6,648 nucleotides of DNA, from assembly GCA_900548505.1 (NCBI GenBank), contig URKI01000079.1:1-6648 (forward strand), read 5' to 3'. Source of the DNA: an uncultured Oscillibacter sp. (lineage in GTDB: Bacteria > Bacillota > Clostridia > Oscillospirales > Oscillospiraceae). Positions within the stretch are counted from its first letter, which is position 1. Every line of letters begins with the position of its first letter. Shown here one piece after another: positions 6,196 through 6,648 of this stretch. The notes beneath the pieces are model-generated. The model worked only from the letters and a program-made list of their open reading frames with translations. It ran no database searches and was not told the DNA's origin. The translations under genes were made by a program, and so were the position numbers.

Positions 6196-6648
6196 TACCG
6201 TTCCTCCTTGCCACTTTCCATTTTCCACTGGATTGCCCGATTGTAGTCGGCCCACATCCGTGTGTACAATCCTCCTGCCGCGATCAGTTCCTCATGGGTG
6301 CCTTGCTCCGTCACCCTGCCGCCCTCCAGAACCAGGATCTTGTCCGCGCCCACCACCGTGGAGAGCCGATGGGCGATCATGATGACGGTGCGGTCCTTTG
6401 TCAGCCGTGCGAAGGCTTTCTGAATCAGCGCCTCATTTTCCGGGTCGGCAAAGGCCGTGGCCTCATCCAGCACTACGATAGGTGCGTCCTTCAAAATGGC
6501 CCGGGCCAGGGCGATGCGCTGGGCCTCGCCGCCGGAGAGATAGGTTCCCTCGGTGCCGATCACGGTGTCCAGTCCCTGGGGCAGCTTTTCCAGAATGTCG
6601 CCGCACTGGGCGGCCTCCAGGGCGGCCAGCACCTGCTCCCGGCTGGCG
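6195..6648 (-). CDS. ABC half-transporter ATPase, C-terminal part (gene enters from the right edge)
   Basis: About 150 codons are visible; the frame is open to the window edge, so the membrane domain and Walker A motif lie outside. The visible part has signature LSGGEAQRIALARAIL, Walker B IVVLDEATAFADPENE with catalytic Glu, and the switch region MIAHRLST, ending in a basic and acidic tail (KMESGKEER). The GTG at 6632-6630 is internal: codons upstream read ASREQ and continue the helical-domain pattern seen in such ATPases. The D-loop region reads FADPENE where the partner has SLDVENE, so the two ATP sites of the heterodimer are not identical. The stop shares one base with the next gene's ATG (TAATG), indicating co-translation with the partner. 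It would be the upstream gene of the pair. Confidence 0.9.
   Translation of the reverse strand, partial: ASREQVLAALEAAQCGDILEKLPQGLDTVIGTEGTYLSGGEAQRIALARAILKDAPIVVLDEATAFADPENEALIQKAFARLTKDRTVIMIAHRLSTVVGADKILVLEGGRVTEQGTHEELIAAGGLYTRMWADYNRAIQWKMESGKEER
6203..6207 (-). promoter_or_regulatory. Ribosome-binding site that fixes the second half-transporter's start
   Basis: On the minus strand GGAGG lies 7 bases before the ATG at 6195, inside the end of the upstream half-transporter gene. It supports this start over the in-frame ATG at 6255 and supports coupled translation across the TAATG junction. Confidence 0.8.

Noticed and set aside
4276..6246. A 656-codon open frame on the plus strand
   Set aside because: It runs antisense over nearly the whole half-transporter gene, which has every ABC motif. 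The translated product is His/Gln/Gly-rich low-complexity protein with no fold signature, typical of the opposite strand of a GC-rich gene. It also begins inside the AraC gene and crosses the terminator.
6196..6255. N-terminal extension of the second half-transporter (20 extra codons)
   Set aside because: It overlaps the end of the upstream gene. GGAGG at 6203-6207 and the TAATG junction point to the ATG at 6195.
1..6648. CRISPR arrays, tRNA or rRNA genes, insertion sequences and phage attachment sites
   Set aside because: No regularly spaced repeats, cloverleaf-like segments, transposase genes or terminal inverted repeats were seen. Nearly all of the window is coding and the longest gap between genes is 190 bp.

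Overview
The window looks like accessory or metal-acquisition DNA from a moderately GC-rich Firmicute of the class Clostridia, perhaps a gut Oscillospirales-type organism. This is inferred from strong AGGAGG-type ribosome sites, sigma-A-like promoters, tight ATGA gene overlaps and the protein style. Eight genes are supported, two of them cut by the window edges. All are on the minus strand except the AraC-family regulator.

Layout from right to left, the direction of minus-strand transcription: (1) 6648-6195, the C-terminal end of an ABC half-transporter ATPase; (2) 6195-4444, a complete partner half-transporter (membrane domain plus ATPase), joined to the first by a TAATG stop/start overlap; (3) a 15-bp perfect hairpin at 4382-4421, placed as a shared terminator between convergent genes; (4) 3387-4361 on the plus strand, an AraC-family regulator with a near-consensus promoter; (5) a 190-bp divergent control region, 3197-3386; (6) a four- or five-gene minus-strand operon: ECF S component (Trep_Strep/MptD type), EcfT, a fused double EcfA ATPase, a DtxR-family metalloregulator, and the first 24 codons of another gene that leaves the window at position 1. 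Three junctions in this operon are 4-base ATGA overlaps.

How the parts fit together: S, T and the double ATPase make a complete energy-coupling-factor importer. The two half-transporters make a heterodimeric ABC transporter of exporter fold. Such pairs are known to act as siderophore importers (IrtAB, YbtPQ), and a similar pair sits beside an ECF module in streptococcal heme loci. A DtxR-type regulator inside the ECF operon and an AraC regulator of the YbtA/PchR layout facing it both point to iron, heme or metallophore uptake. The substrate is inferred; nothing in the sequence proves it.

The control region gives the most specific predictions. A minus-strand promoter (TTGGTG, 18 bp, TATCCT with extended TG) has a 10-bp direct repeat with 19-bp periodicity abutting its -35 box, as expected for an AraC-type activator. 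A GTTAG-N6-CTAAC inverted repeat lies at or just after the predicted transcription start, as expected for a DtxR-type repressor. The model is dual control: activation by substrate through AraC and repression by metal through a regulator encoded in the operon itself.
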